This document shows, piece by piece, positions 34,323 to 43,413 of a DNA stretch of 64,000 bases; position 1 is the first letter of the stretch; each line of letters opens with the position of its first letter. The DNA lies in the NCBI GenBank assembly GCA_015061685.1, contig SUWD01000003.1, positions 62,001 to 126,000 of the forward strand, in the 5' to 3' direction. The notes beneath the pieces are model-generated. The model saw nothing but the letters and a program-made list of their open reading frames with translations. It had not been told where the DNA came from and searched no databases. This stretch comes from Lentisphaerota bacterium. Lineage in GTDB: Bacteria > Verrucomicrobiota > Lentisphaeria > Victivallales > Victivallaceae. A program made the position numbers and the translations under genes.

Positions 34323-35093
34323 TTACAGCCGGGTAAGGTCAAATTCCCGGGTTTTGCCGTCCTCTCCGATCAGGGTGAGAATATTTTTATCCACCTTGAA
34401 GTCTTTGAGGATGTACTCATATTCTGTCTGGCGGCACTTGATCACGGAATTGTCTTTTACTGCCAGAATTATTGCATTCATATAATCATCACACATACTG
34501 CATGCGATATCCGCTTGAGCGACAATGTAATCCACGCCGTTGAAAGAGAAACAATTTGCCGGACAAATTATCACTTCCAGATCGGTTTTATTATCGTAAG
34601 CAGTGGTTTTTACAGTGCATATTCCTCCGGAAATAGAAATATTGCAGTTGTTGACTTCCCCGTAAGCATCGGCGATCCTCCGCCATCTGGCAGCACTTTC
34701 TTTATCCGCCTGCCATAGCTCGGTCATCTGTCCTGCCATTACGGCAGCCCGGCTGGCACGCATCATTCCGGAAGCACTTCCCTTATCTTTCCGGGCGTCA
34801 ATAAAGTTCTGATTGATATTCATCATCATCCCGGCGAATTCATGCCGGAGCAGTTTTCTCATTTCCCGGTCGGTGGTTTTGCGGTAAAGTTCATCCCAGA
34901 CCAATTCAGCTTTTTTCAGACAGGAATCGAAATAATTTCCGGAAGCGGCATTGATTTCGACCTGGGTTTGGGCGTTGGTCATCTCTTCTATGGCATTTTC
35001 GGTGTCGGCATCGGCTTTTTTGAGCAGCGAATCATAATTTTCAGCATAAGCGGCAAAGCAGAACAAAGAGAGGGAAAATAAAAATTTTTTCAT
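34323..35093 (-). CDS. Secreted LprI-like (DUF1311) domain protein, putative
   Basis: 256 residues from the ATG at 35093. Signal peptide 1-18 (MKKFLFSLSLFCFAAYA). Residues about 20-130 form a helical region with KKAELVWDELYRKTTDREMR and ARKDKGSASGMMRASRAAVMAGQMTELW, similar to the LprI/DUF1311 lysozyme-inhibitor-like pattern (ANxLLNxxYxxL...RD), but the match is weak. The C-terminal part is beta-rich (IKCRQTEYEYILKDFKV). Function is unknown; a periplasmic envelope protein is inferred. It is preceded by a good promoter at 35134-35161. Confidence 0.55.
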   Translation of the reverse strand: MKKFLFSLSLFCFAAYAENYDSLLKKADADTENAIEEMTNAQTQVEINAASGNYFDSCLKKAELVWDELYRKTTDREMRKLLRHEFAGMMMNINQNFIDARKDKGSASGMMRASRAAVMAGQMTELWQADKESAARWRRIADAYGEVNNCNISISGGICTVKTTAYDNKTDLEVIICPANCFSFNGVDYIVAQADIACSMCDDYMNAIILAVKDNSVIKCRQTEYEYILKDFKVDKNILTLIGEDGKTREFDLTRL

Positions 35094-35133
35094 AAGAGAT
35101 CTTTTCTTTGATATAATGTTATCTGTCAAAAGT

Positions 35134-35161
35134 AATATACATTTGCAATAAAATTTGTCAA
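35134..35161 (-). promoter_or_regulatory. Sigma-70-like promoter of the LprI-like gene
   Basis: On the minus strand TTGACA, a 16-bp spacer and TATATT, about 40 bases upstream of the start codon at 35093. Confidence 0.5.
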
Positions 35162-35363
35162 ATATCAAACGCAATATTTTCCCATATTTATTGAGGCATC
35201 CGGAATGGCATTGGCAGTAAATTGATATTTTTTTGTCAGCATCTGCTATTGCTTTATCGTGCTTTTCATAGTATATTTATCGTAGCGAAAGATCATCGTC
35301 TCACCTTGACAGTTTGCGGCGGATGAGTGAATAAAATCAACAAAATAAGGAATTGCACTTGAA

Positions 35364-36977
35364 ATGTCCTACCTTGATGATGCCCGGCACTTTGAATTTG
35401 ATGAAACTCCCTTTCACTTGGGATTTCTCCCTACGGAACAGTCCAATGAATTGACCAGATTTCTGGATAAGGAATTTGCCGCCTCCACTTCCGATGGTAT
35501 CCGCAATCTGCAAAAAGTTGACCGCAATGTGCTTGCCATGACCGGAAGGATTTTTGCCTCCCCCGAATTTGCCGCTCTTTGCGATTGCATTACCGCCACG
35601 GTAAAATCGGGAAACAAGGTGGTCTTCTCCGGCTGCGGAGCTACCGGCAGATTGAGTATTCTGCTGGAATCCATGTGGCGTACCGGATGCCCGGAGTATG
35701 CCGATCAGGTCAAAAGTATCATGACCGGCGGCGATTACGCTCTGGTCAAATCCGTCGAATCTTTTGAAGACTATGCCGTTTTCGGAGCCAGACAGGTGCA
35801 GGAGATGCAGATGGTCCCCGGCGATCTGCTCGTTGCCATCACTGAAGGGGGAGAGACCAGTTCAGTTCTGGGTACGGTCAGGGAATTCACCTCTTACGGG
35901 GGGAAGGCATTTCTGCTTTTCAACAATCCTGCCCATCTGCTCCGGGAACACCTCAAGCGGTGCAAAGAGGCGATCGACAATCCGGCGGTAACGGTATTGG
36001 ATCTCTCCTGCGGACCGATGGCACTGGCAGGTTCGACCCGGATGCAGGCGACCACCAGCGAGCAGATCGTTGCTTCCGCTGCTTTGGAAATTGCTGCCGG
36101 CAGACTTTATGGCCGGGAAGCAAAGAATGATTTTGCCGCAGATTTTGCCAAAGTTCTGGAAAATCTCGAATCGGATGCCACGGTTGCCAAACTTGCTGAA
36201 CAGATTGATTTTGAAGCGGATATTTACCGTAAAAACGGCAGAGTGACCTACTTCGCTGATCTGTATATGCTTGACCTTTTTACGGACACCACTGAACGCA
36301 GTCCGACTTTCATGCTCCCCGGTTTCCGCCGCATTGATGATGATACCATGCCCGAACCGTGGGCATTTGTCCGTAATCCGCTGCTTCCTGCCGCCGATGC
36401 CATGAAACGGGCTTTGGGCAACCGGGAAATGCGTTGTCTCAACTGGCAGCCAAGCGACTATATTGCCATGCAGGTTCCCGATTCGATAGTCAATAATCCG
36501 CCGAAAATAACTGCCGCCGACCTTGCCAAGATTCCCGTCGGCAATGAGGAACTGCCCAGCCGTTATGCCACCGGCAATGATGCGGCAGTGCTTTTCTACT
36601 ATGGTCAGGCTCCGGAAGATTTGAAGAATGCCGCTGCCAAAGAGGCGGAGAATTTCTCCTGTTTCAAAGTGATGGATGCTTTTTGCGGTGAACTTCCGGC
36701 GACCCGGCTCAATATTTTTGAGCGTATAGCGGTGAAATTGCAGTGGAATACCATCTCCACCGGGACAATGGTCTGTCTGGGCAGAGTCACGGGCAACTGG
36801 ATGAGCTTCGTGGCGATCTCCAATAAGAAACTTATCGACCGGGCCATCCGGCTGATCTCCGAATTGGGCAATGTCGATTATCATACCGCCTGTGTGGAAC
36901 TTTTCCGCACGATCGCTGAACCCTCCGGAATCCCGGCAGTGCAGCAGACTTTGGCAAGGATAAAAGGTGAGAAGTGA
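35364..36977 (+). CDS. SIS-domain sugar-phosphate-binding protein (MurQ/GCKR-like)
   Basis: 537 residues with two SIS regions. The first (about 75-240) has VVFSGCGATGRLSILLESMWRTGC, LLVAITEGGETSSVLG, LSCGPMALAGSTRMQATTSEQI, matching the N-acetylmuramic-acid-6-phosphate etherase/glucokinase-regulator pattern; the second (about 300-530) is more divergent. MurQ itself is about 300 residues, so this is the longer GCKR-like type. It may cleave or bind MurNAc-6P or another sugar phosphate. AAGGA lies 12 bases upstream. The stop overlaps the start of the esterase gene by one base. Confidence 0.82.
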   Translation: MSYLDDARHFEFDETPFHLGFLPTEQSNELTRFLDKEFAASTSDGIRNLQKVDRNVLAMTGRIFASPEFAALCDCITATVKSGNKVVFSGCGATGRLSILLESMWRTGCPEYADQVKSIMTGGDYALVKSVESFEDYAVFGARQVQEMQMVPGDLLVAITEGGETSSVLGTVREFTSYGGKAFLLFNNPAHLLREHLKRCKEAIDNPAVTVLDLSCGPMALAGSTRMQATTSEQIVASAALEIAAGRLYGREAKNDFAADFAKVLENLESDATVAKLAEQIDFEADIYRKNGRVTYFADLYMLDLFTDTTERSPTFMLPGFRRIDDDTMPEPWAFVRNPLLPAADAMKRALGNREMRCLNWQPSDYIAMQVPDSIVNNPPKITAADLAKIPVGNEELPSRYATGNDAAVLFYYGQAPEDLKNAAAKEAENFSCFKVMDAFCGELPATRLNIFERIAVKLQWNTISTGTMVCLGRVTGNWMSFVAISNKKLIDRAIRLISELGNVDYHTACVELFRTIAEPSGIPAVQQTLARIKGEK

Positions 36978-37867
36978 TGAGGAAATCAATTATTGTTATT
37001 TTGCTGGTATCGGCAATGACTGTTTATGGAACAAGTCAAATGAAAAGTGTATCGTTTGTTGCGGATGACATTCCGGGGATCAAACTCTGGGACGATGGAG
37101 AAATTCCCTTTTTCAAGTCGGAAGATGCCGGAAAAAAGGAGAGACTTTATCCATGTTCGTGGGATACCCGGCCGAGGGTTACGGATGTGACGATCCCTGA
37201 AATTTACTGTTTTCCTGCCCCGGGGAAAGCGGCACATCCGGCAGTATTGGTCGCTCCCGGCGGCGGATATTCCTATCTCTCATGGGAACACGAGGGAATA
37301 GAGATCTGCCGGATGTTTCAGCGGCAGGGGTTTACTGCATTTCTGCTCAAATACCGTTGTCCGGGCAGACGGCAGGCGGCATTTGCCGATGCGGCAAGGG
37401 CGATCCGGCTCATCCGTTATCAGGCGGAAAAATTCAATATTCTCCCGGATAAGGTGGGGGCGGTGGGATTTTCTGCCGGTGCCCACTTGTGTGCGGTGAT
37501 CTCCGCTCCGGCAAATGAACCTTATCCGGAAAAAGATGAGGTGGACAAAGGATCATTCCGTCCGGATTTTACGGCTTTGATCTATCCGGCGTTTCTGACC
37601 GGGGATATGCAGAAACTCACCTTGAAAAGCGAATTCAAAGTCGATGAAAAAACCCCTCCGGCTTTGCTTATCCAGACCGGAGATGACCCGATCCGGGTGG
37701 AAAATTCCCTTGCGTGGTACCGGGCATTGCAGGCAGAAAAGATCAAATGCGAAATGCACATCTGGGACAAAGGCGGTCACGGCTACGGTATCTGGCTTAA
37801 AGACAGTCCCGTTGCCGACTGGCCTTTGCCGGCGGTAAAATGGTTCAAACGCCAGCTTGAAAAATAA
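36977..37867 (+). CDS. Exported alpha/beta-hydrolase (carbohydrate esterase-like)
   Basis: 296 residues; ATG at 36977 overlaps the upstream TGA by one base, so translation is coupled. Signal peptide 1-17 (MRKSIIVILLVSAMTVY). Alpha/beta-hydrolase fold of the BD-FAE/xylanase-esterase type: PAVLVAPGGGYSYLSWEHEG (oxyanion loop), VGFSAGAHLC (nucleophile Ser), QTGDDPIRVENS (Asp) and KGGHGYGIW (His). A probable acetyl- or other ester-cleaving enzyme acting on polysaccharides outside the cytoplasm. Coupling to a sugar-phosphate SIS protein suggests handling of an acylated sugar. Confidence 0.82.
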   Translation: MRKSIIVILLVSAMTVYGTSQMKSVSFVADDIPGIKLWDDGEIPFFKSEDAGKKERLYPCSWDTRPRVTDVTIPEIYCFPAPGKAAHPAVLVAPGGGYSYLSWEHEGIEICRMFQRQGFTAFLLKYRCPGRRQAAFADAARAIRLIRYQAEKFNILPDKVGAVGFSAGAHLCAVISAPANEPYPEKDEVDKGSFRPDFTALIYPAFLTGDMQKLTLKSEFKVDEKTPPALLIQTGDDPIRVENSLAWYRALQAEKIKCEMHIWDKGGHGYGIWLKDSPVADWPLPAVKWFKRQLEK

Positions 37868-37907
37868 GGTGATGACAGATTATTTGTCTCCGGCGGTCTG
37901 CGGTGAG

Positions 37908-38055
37908 CGGCAGGTGGTATCGCCTGTCGCATATCCACGCCATTTCCCGATCAAACTGCGACAACGGAGCAGTGCGATAACCTCGCAACCCGCCGAGCGG
38001 GCGTTCCGCCGCTTGATCACGTCCGGGTACGACCCGGTGCGGGATTTTTTTATTT
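37908..38055 (-). repeat. 218-bp repeat family, single inverted partial copy
   Basis: Reading on the minus strand this matches 43615-43780 (CGTACCCGGACGTGATCAAGCGG, GCTCGGCGGGTTGCGAGG, GCGTGGATATGCGACAGGCGA shared in pieces). It follows the esterase stop. MITE copy D inserted at its T-rich end; the target duplication ttttattt comes from the repeat itself. Confidence 0.85.
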
Positions 38056-38336
38056 GGTAATGTCTCAAATTTTGTGAAACCCAATCAGGAGCTTATAAAC
38101 AAATATTTTTGTTAACGTATAAAACTTATCACATAAGTTGTGATTTGTCAAACCGGCAAACACGGGTTCGATCCGACCGGTGGATGCAGTGTGAGGCAAG
38201 GTCGCGGGCAAATCAAGGCGGATGAGCAGGAGTGTACTAAACGTACATGACTGCGAAAACGTCCGCTGATTTGCCAAGAGATTGCCCGCAATGCACCACC
38301 GCAGGAAAGATTTTTCACAAAAAATGAGACAATAAC
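38056..38336 (+). mobile_element. MITE copy D (281 bp)
   Basis: Left end GGTAATGTCTC (one mismatch to the family), right end ...GAGACAATAAC, with an exact 8-bp duplication ttttattt (38048-38055 and 38337-38344). The interior is nearly identical to copy A, including the long imperfect hairpin. It lies 42 bp from the nrdD stop codon and is nested in a copy of the 218-bp repeat. Confidence 0.9.
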
Positions 38337-38377
38337 TTTTATTTTATCTTTTTTGCTTTTGCAAACAAACTTGCAGA

Positions 38378-40771
38378 TCAAAGTCCGTCGATATATTTGC
38401 GGATGGCAGAGATACCGGCAAGTTTTTCCATGTTATCCTCATTGGCAACGATCAACGTCGGTGCCTGACGGATATCGAATGCCTTGGCTTTTTCCGGTTC
38501 CTGATCTGCAACAACCACCTCATATTCGATTCCGGCACGGTCAAGGAAGGTCTTGGCGATCCGGCAATTCGGACAGGTCGTCGTGGTGAAAAGCGTCAGC
38601 TTATCCGCACTGATAAAGGGCAATTCATCACTTTTCGGCGGAGCGGAAACCATCGCCGGAGTGCAGGAACAGCAAGTGTCTGTACCGAATTCCCGTTTCA
38701 TTGCGGTATAGGCATTATAGACTTTGCGGTCTTTGTACTCCTGCGTTTTACCATCATTCCAGTTCTGCACCGGGCGGTAGTATCCGGTGATCCGGCTGTA
38801 AACCTCGGTTTTGGAGCCGCAATCGGGACACTTGAATTCCTCACCGGCAATATAACCGTGGTTGTGGCAGATGGAATAGGTCGGAGACATGGTGTAGTAG
38901 GGCAGACGGTAATTCTCTGCGATCTTCCGCACCAGATTTGCCGCCGCCTGCCAATCCGGCAGTTTCTCTCCGAGGAAGGCGTGGAAAACCGTACCGCTGG
39001 TGTAGAGGGTCTGCAATTCATCCTGCACATCCAGAGCGGAGAAAATGTCATCGGTGTAACCGACCGGCAAATGGGAACTGTTGGTGTAGTAAGGAGTGCC
39101 GTTTTCAGAAGCGGTCACGATGTCACCGAAACGGTTCTTGTCATGTTTGGCAAGACGGAAGCTTGTGGATTCCGCAGGAGTGGCCTCAAGGTTGTAGAGG
39201 TCGCCGTACTGTTCCTGATAATCGGAAAGGCGTTCCCGCATGTGGTTGAGGACATCTTTGGTGAATTGCTGTGCTTCAGCATTGGTCAGATCTTTGCCGA
39301 TCCATTTGGCATTGAGACATGCTTCATTCATACCGACCAGACCGATGGTGGAGAAGTGGTTGTCAAATTTACCCAGATAACGTTTGGTATAAGGATAAAG
39401 CCCCTCATCCAGAAGTTTGGAGATAACTTCACGTTTGATCTTGAGTGAACGGGCGGAAATATCCATCATGTGATCCAGACGGGTGTAGAAGTCTGCTTCA
39501 TCCTCGGCAAGATAGGCGATACGGGGCATGTTGATCGTGACCACACCGATTGAACCGGTGCTTTCGCCGCTGCCGAAGAAACCGCCGGATTTTTTCCGCA
39601 ATTCACGCAGATCCAGACGCAGACGGCAGCACATGGAACGGATATCACTGGGTTCCATATCGCTGTTGACGTAGTTGGAGAAGTAGGGGGTACCATATTT
39701 GCTGGTCATCTCAAAGAGCAGCTTGTTGTTTTCCGTCTCGCTCCAGTCAAAATCCCGGGTAATGGAGTAAGTCGGGATCGGATACTGGAATCCGCGGCCC
39801 TGAGCGTCACCCTCGATCATCGTTTCGATGAATGCCCGGTTGACCATATCCATCTCTTTTTTGCAGTCTTTGTATTTGAAATCCATCTCTTTGCCGCCGA
39901 CGATACAATTCTGCTCGGCAAGGTCGGCAGGGACCGTCCAATCCAGTGTGATATTGCTGAAAGGAGCCTGAGTACCCCAGCGGGAGGGGGTATTCACACC
40001 GAAAATGAAAGATTCAATACATTTTTTGACCTGATTGTAGTCAAGTTTGTCAACTTTGACAAAGGGGGCGAGGTAGGTGTCAAAGCTGCTGAAAGCCTGG
40101 GCTCCTGCCCACTCATTCTGCATGATGCCGAGGAAGTTGACCATCTGATTGCAGAGCGTGGCGAGGTGGGATGCCGGAGCAGAAGTGATCTTGCCGGGAA
40201 CGCCGCCCAAACCTTCCTGAATAAGCTGTTTGAGTGACCAGCCGGCACAATATCCGGTAAGCATGGACAAATCGTGCAAATGGATGTCGGCATTACGGTG
40301 GGCATTACCGATCTCATCATCATAAATCTCGGAGAGCCAGTAGTTTGCGGTAATAGCACCGGAGTTGGAGAGGATCAGACCACCGACAGAATAAGTAACA
40401 GTGGAGTTCTCCTTGACCCGCCAGTCATTGATTTTGACGTAGTCATCAACGGTCTTTTTGAAGTCGAGAATGGTGGACTGGGCATTACGGAGTTTCTCCC
40501 GCTGACGGCGGTAGAGGATGTACGCTTTGGCGACATCAGCGTAACCGGCCTGCACGAGAACGGATTCCACACTGTCCTGAATATCCTCGACGGCGATGAG
40601 ACCCTCTTTGATTTTGGGTTCAAAATCGGCGGTAACTTTAAGAGCGATAAAGTCGATGATCGACTGATTGTACTGTTTTTCCTGTGCCTCGAAGGCCATT
40701 TTCACCGCATCTGCGATCTTTTTCAGATCGAAGTCGATGTTTTTTCCGTTACGTTTCTGTACCTGATACAT
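38378..40771 (-). CDS. nrdD: Anaerobic ribonucleoside-triphosphate reductase with fused glutaredoxin-like domain
   Basis: 797 residues. It makes deoxyribonucleotides without oxygen using a glycyl radical. Domains: ATP-cone (about 1-95; KRNGKNIDFDLKKIADAV), catalytic barrel (about 130-650), a zinc site CHNHGY...CPDCGS, and the glycyl-radical loop SRITGYYRPVQNWNDGK. Beyond the usual end (about 715) a thioredoxin/glutaredoxin-like domain (KLTLFTTTTCPNCRIAKTF, APTLIVAN) is fused, supplying a CPNC redox pair, probably the enzyme's own reductant. It lies 60 bp downstream of nrdG and is likely controlled by the NrdR boxes upstream of nrdG. Confidence 0.96.
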   Translation of the reverse strand: MYQVQKRNGKNIDFDLKKIADAVKMAFEAQEKQYNQSIIDFIALKVTADFEPKIKEGLIAVEDIQDSVESVLVQAGYADVAKAYILYRRQREKLRNAQSTILDFKKTVDDYVKINDWRVKENSTVTYSVGGLILSNSGAITANYWLSEIYDDEIGNAHRNADIHLHDLSMLTGYCAGWSLKQLIQEGLGGVPGKITSAPASHLATLCNQMVNFLGIMQNEWAGAQAFSSFDTYLAPFVKVDKLDYNQVKKCIESFIFGVNTPSRWGTQAPFSNITLDWTVPADLAEQNCIVGGKEMDFKYKDCKKEMDMVNRAFIETMIEGDAQGRGFQYPIPTYSITRDFDWSETENNKLLFEMTSKYGTPYFSNYVNSDMEPSDIRSMCCRLRLDLRELRKKSGGFFGSGESTGSIGVVTINMPRIAYLAEDEADFYTRLDHMMDISARSLKIKREVISKLLDEGLYPYTKRYLGKFDNHFSTIGLVGMNEACLNAKWIGKDLTNAEAQQFTKDVLNHMRERLSDYQEQYGDLYNLEATPAESTSFRLAKHDKNRFGDIVTASENGTPYYTNSSHLPVGYTDDIFSALDVQDELQTLYTSGTVFHAFLGEKLPDWQAAANLVRKIAENYRLPYYTMSPTYSICHNHGYIAGEEFKCPDCGSKTEVYSRITGYYRPVQNWNDGKTQEYKDRKVYNAYTAMKREFGTDTCCSCTPAMVSAPPKSDELPFISADKLTLFTTTTCPNCRIAKTFLDRAGIEYEVVVADQEPEKAKAFDIRQAPTLIVANEDNMEKLAGISAIRKYIDGL

Positions 40772-40831
40772 TTTTCCTTTTTCTCCCTTTCCTTTTCTTC
40801 TTTGATTCTTACTGATAACTGAAAATCTTTT

Positions 40832-41521
40832 TCACCTGCCGCGGATCTCCGCCGCCGGAATAAATTTTCTCACTGTCCGGCAAAACTCTGCCAGCAACTC
40901 ATCGCTGACGGCAAATTGTGCCGCATTGCCGCCGAGGATCTCCCCGGAATCGGCAAAAGGCTGTAAAAAATAACGTTCCGCCCCGGCGAGCCATGAACCG
41001 ATCGCTTCAAAATCGCCCGTTTCATGCAGATTGCCCGTTACCGTGGTGCGGAATTCATATTTAACGCCGCCTGCCAGCAGAAGTTTCACACTCTCTTTGA
41101 CTTTTTCCAACAACCCTGCACCGCTGGTCTGTGCATATTTTTCCGGCGAATTTTTTATGTCCATCGCCACAAAATCCACCGCTTTGCTCCCGATCAATTC
41201 CTCAAGCTGCTGCGGAAAAGAACCATTGGTGTCCAGTTTGACCCGGTATCCCATGGCTTTGGCGGCCTGTGCCAGAAGCACACTTTCCTCGTGCATAAGA
41301 GGTTCGCCGCCGGTGATACAAACAGCATCAAGCTGTTTTCCACGCTTCTCAAGAAATTCCAGAATGTCTGCAAAACTGTATTCCAGATCCGCCATACTGC
41401 CGGTCACCAGAACCGGATTATGACAGAATGGACACCGGAAGTTGCAGCCGCAGGTAAAAACCGTACATGCCACTTGTCCGGGATAATCCAGCAAAGTCAG
41501 TTTACGCAATCCAAACCGCAT
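40832..41521 (-). CDS. nrdG: Anaerobic ribonucleotide reductase activating protein (radical SAM)
   Basis: 229 residues. It uses S-adenosylmethionine and a 4Fe-4S cluster to create the glycyl radical of NrdD. Seen: LTLLDYPGQVACTVFTCG, the cluster motif CNFRCPFCHN (CX3CX2C) and CITGGEPLMHE. It precedes nrdD in the same direction (60-bp gap), a classical class III pair. Tandem NrdR boxes at 41572-41619 lie 51-98 bases upstream of its start. Confidence 0.93.
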   Translation of the reverse strand: MRFGLRKLTLLDYPGQVACTVFTCGCNFRCPFCHNPVLVTGSMADLEYSFADILEFLEKRGKQLDAVCITGGEPLMHEESVLLAQAAKAMGYRVKLDTNGSFPQQLEELIGSKAVDFVAMDIKNSPEKYAQTSGAGLLEKVKESVKLLLAGGVKYEFRTTVTGNLHETGDFEAIGSWLAGAERYFLQPFADSGEILGGNAAQFAVSDELLAEFCRTVRKFIPAAEIRGR

Positions 41522-41571
41522 TTTTATACTCTTTTTTTATCTATATACCGTCAGCTTCGCTCATTTCAGCT

Positions 41572-41619
41572 GCACAATATATAGTTAATGCGGTTGAGAT
41601 GGCACACAATATCTTGTTG
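41572..41619 (-). promoter_or_regulatory. Tandem NrdR boxes upstream of nrdG-nrdD
   Basis: Two 16-bp sites, GCACAATATATAGTTA (41572-41587) and ACACAATATCTTGTTG (41604-41619), both resemble the NrdR box consensus ACACWATATATWGTGT. They are separated by 16 bp (32 bp start to start, three helical turns), the spacing typical of NrdR-controlled ribonucleotide reductase operons. NrdR would repress the operon when dATP/ATP is bound. The nrdR gene is not in this window. Confidence 0.75.
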
Positions 41620-41743
41620 TTTCTCAATATATCACGATTCCGGAATATTGCAAGTGAAAAACGATAAATTTTTCGACTTTTTTATCGGCAAAAGCCGTTT
41701 CCCGACAGCATTTTTCAGGGGAGTTTCAGGGTAAAAAAAAGAC

Positions 41744-41776
41744 AAAAAAAAACTCCGGAAAATTCCGGAGCTTTTT
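41744..41776 (-). terminator. Intrinsic terminator after the small basic protein gene
   Basis: CTCCGGAA / TTCCGGAG inverted repeat with a two-base loop at 41753-41770, flanked by long A- and T-runs, directly downstream of the stop at 41798. Confidence 0.8.
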
Positions 41777-41797
41777 CTGCCAGGCAAGATGGAAAAA

Positions 41798-41953
41798 TTA
41801 CATCTCGACCGGTTTGGTCTTGGGCAGACCATAAACTTTGTCTTCGGCGATGCGGCCATCGGCACGCAGGACATTCAGACGCTCAAAACGTTTCATAACG
41901 TTACGGATCTTGCGGATTTTACCGCCGACACGCAGACTCGGATGCTGGGACAT
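41798..41953 (-). CDS. Small basic protein (Chlamydiae/Verrucomicrobia-type family)
   Basis: 51 residues: MSQHPSLRVGGKIRKIRNVM, then KRFERLNVLRADGRIAED and the end VYGLPKTKPVEM. The MSQHPSL start, the RNVMKRFERL core and the GLPKTKP end match the PVC-lineage small basic protein family (TIGR04137-like), strongly suggesting a Lentisphaerae/Verrucomicrobia host. Highly basic; may bind RNA or ribosomes, but the function is not known. GAGGTGAT lies four bases upstream, a consensus promoter lies at 42007-42034 and a strong terminator follows, so it is a single-gene unit expected to be well expressed. Confidence 0.9.
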   Translation of the reverse strand: MSQHPSLRVGGKIRKIRNVMKRFERLNVLRADGRIAEDKVYGLPKTKPVEM

Positions 41954-42006
41954 ATCATCACCTCATATTTTATGTTAGTTTGCAAAATACTTTTCACAGA
42001 TTACTT

Positions 42007-42034
42007 AATATAGCACAAAAGACAACTTTGTCAA
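42007..42034 (-). promoter_or_regulatory. Sigma-70-like promoter of the small basic protein gene
   Basis: Minus strand TTGACA, 16-bp spacer, TATATT; the leader to the start at 41953 is about 48 bases. Confidence 0.6.
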
Positions 42035-42189
42035 GCTGACGGAGAAACGAAAGTATAAAAAAACAGGCCTTCCGGAAAAAAACAGCTGATATTTTGCAAT
42101 CCGAATCTGCAGAACAACTCTTGAAAAAACCGCCGCCGCAGGATACATTAAATAAGTGGCAAAACAAAAAATCCGGGAAGGAATGAAAA

Positions 42190-43413
42190 ATGCCCCGCGT
42201 GTCGTGGAAACTCAATCTGGCAATGCTGTGGTTCTCACAGCTGGTAATCATGGCGGGGTATCAGGCCCTGACACCATTCATATCGCTCTTTATTAAAAAT
42301 GATATGGGAGTCACCTCCCCCGGCGAACTGGCGGTGGCAGTGGCATCATACAACTTTGCAACCACCGCCGGATATGCGATATTCAACCCGGTATGGGGTA
42401 CGCTGGCTGACCGTTTCGGCGTAAAACCGATGCTTTTAAGAGGCACTTTCCTCACCGGAATATTCTTCCCGATGATGGCATACACCAAAAGCATCTGGCT
42501 GCTCATCCTGCTCCGCTTTATTTCAGCGGCATGTGCCGGAACTACTGCCGCTTCCCAGACGATGGTCGCCCGCAACACTCCGGATGAACATCAGGGTTTT
42601 GCTCAGGGGGTTCTGACCACGGCGATCTGGGGCGGAGCAATGCTGGGCAATGTTATCGGCGGATTGCTCATCCACTATTTCAATTACAAAGTGGCATTCT
42701 GGGTGTGCGGTTCATTTTATGCTTTGGGCGGCATATCCATCCTTTTCACCAGAGACACTAATCTCGTAAAAGTAAAAGCTCCTGCCAGCCATATAAAACA
42801 GCATGGCATGACGGCACTGCTTCCGAAATTCAGTACGGCAGTGTGGATCATGCTCAGTCTCTTTCTTCTCATGGGGATCGTCCGCAATCTGGAAGCTCCC
42901 TATATCGCATTGAGAGTTGAGGAGATGACCGACAAAGAAACCGCCGCCCTCTGGACGGGGATCATCAGTGCGGCAGTCTGTGCGGCGGCGATCATCTCCG
43001 GGGTGGTCAGCGGAGCTTTGGTTGACCGTTATCCGGTTGGAAAAATCCTGATCCCGGTGATATTATTCTCCTCGCTGGCACTGGCGATGCAGGGATTTGC
43101 CGACAATCTCTGGGTATTTGGTTTCGGCAGGGTACTGCTTTACACAGCTGCCGGAGGGTTGCAGCCGATATTACAGAAAAATCTCTCTTCGGTAACGCCT
43201 CAACGCAAACGGGGAAAAGTTTTCGGCTTTGCCTCCTCTGCATCTGCGGTGGGGGGGATGCTTTCGGCGGTATTCGGCGGTTTGGCAATGACTGCCTGCG
43301 GAATATCGGGAGTATTCTACATTTCAGCGATTGCATTTGCGGCGACATTGCCGGTGATGCTGCGGGGGATATCCCGGGCATTGCAGCCATTCCGTTTTCA
43401 CCGGGCCCGGTAA
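42190..43413 (+). CDS. Major facilitator superfamily transporter (multidrug/sugar type)
   Basis: 407 residues, 12 hydrophobic segments. MFS motif A is visible after TM2: GTLADRFGVKPMLLRG; TM4-5 has RFISAACAGTTAASQTMVARNTP, similar to the TetA/MdtG-like drug-efflux branch (MVARNTPDEHQGFAQG), which suggests a proton-driven exporter; the substrate is not deducible. AAGGA precedes the ATG by about eight bases. No operon partner: the downstream stretch holds the 218-bp repeat array. Confidence 0.85.
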   Translation: MPRVSWKLNLAMLWFSQLVIMAGYQALTPFISLFIKNDMGVTSPGELAVAVASYNFATTAGYAIFNPVWGTLADRFGVKPMLLRGTFLTGIFFPMMAYTKSIWLLILLRFISAACAGTTAASQTMVARNTPDEHQGFAQGVLTTAIWGGAMLGNVIGGLLIHYFNYKVAFWVCGSFYALGGISILFTRDTNLVKVKAPASHIKQHGMTALLPKFSTAVWIMLSLFLLMGIVRNLEAPYIALRVEEMTDKETAALWTGIISAAVCAAAIISGVVSGALVDRYPVGKILIPVILFSSLALAMQGFADNLWVFGFGRVLLYTAAGGLQPILQKNLSSVTPQRKRGKVFGFASSASAVGGMLSAVFGGLAMTACGISGVFYISAIAFAATLPVMLRGISRALQPFRFHRAR

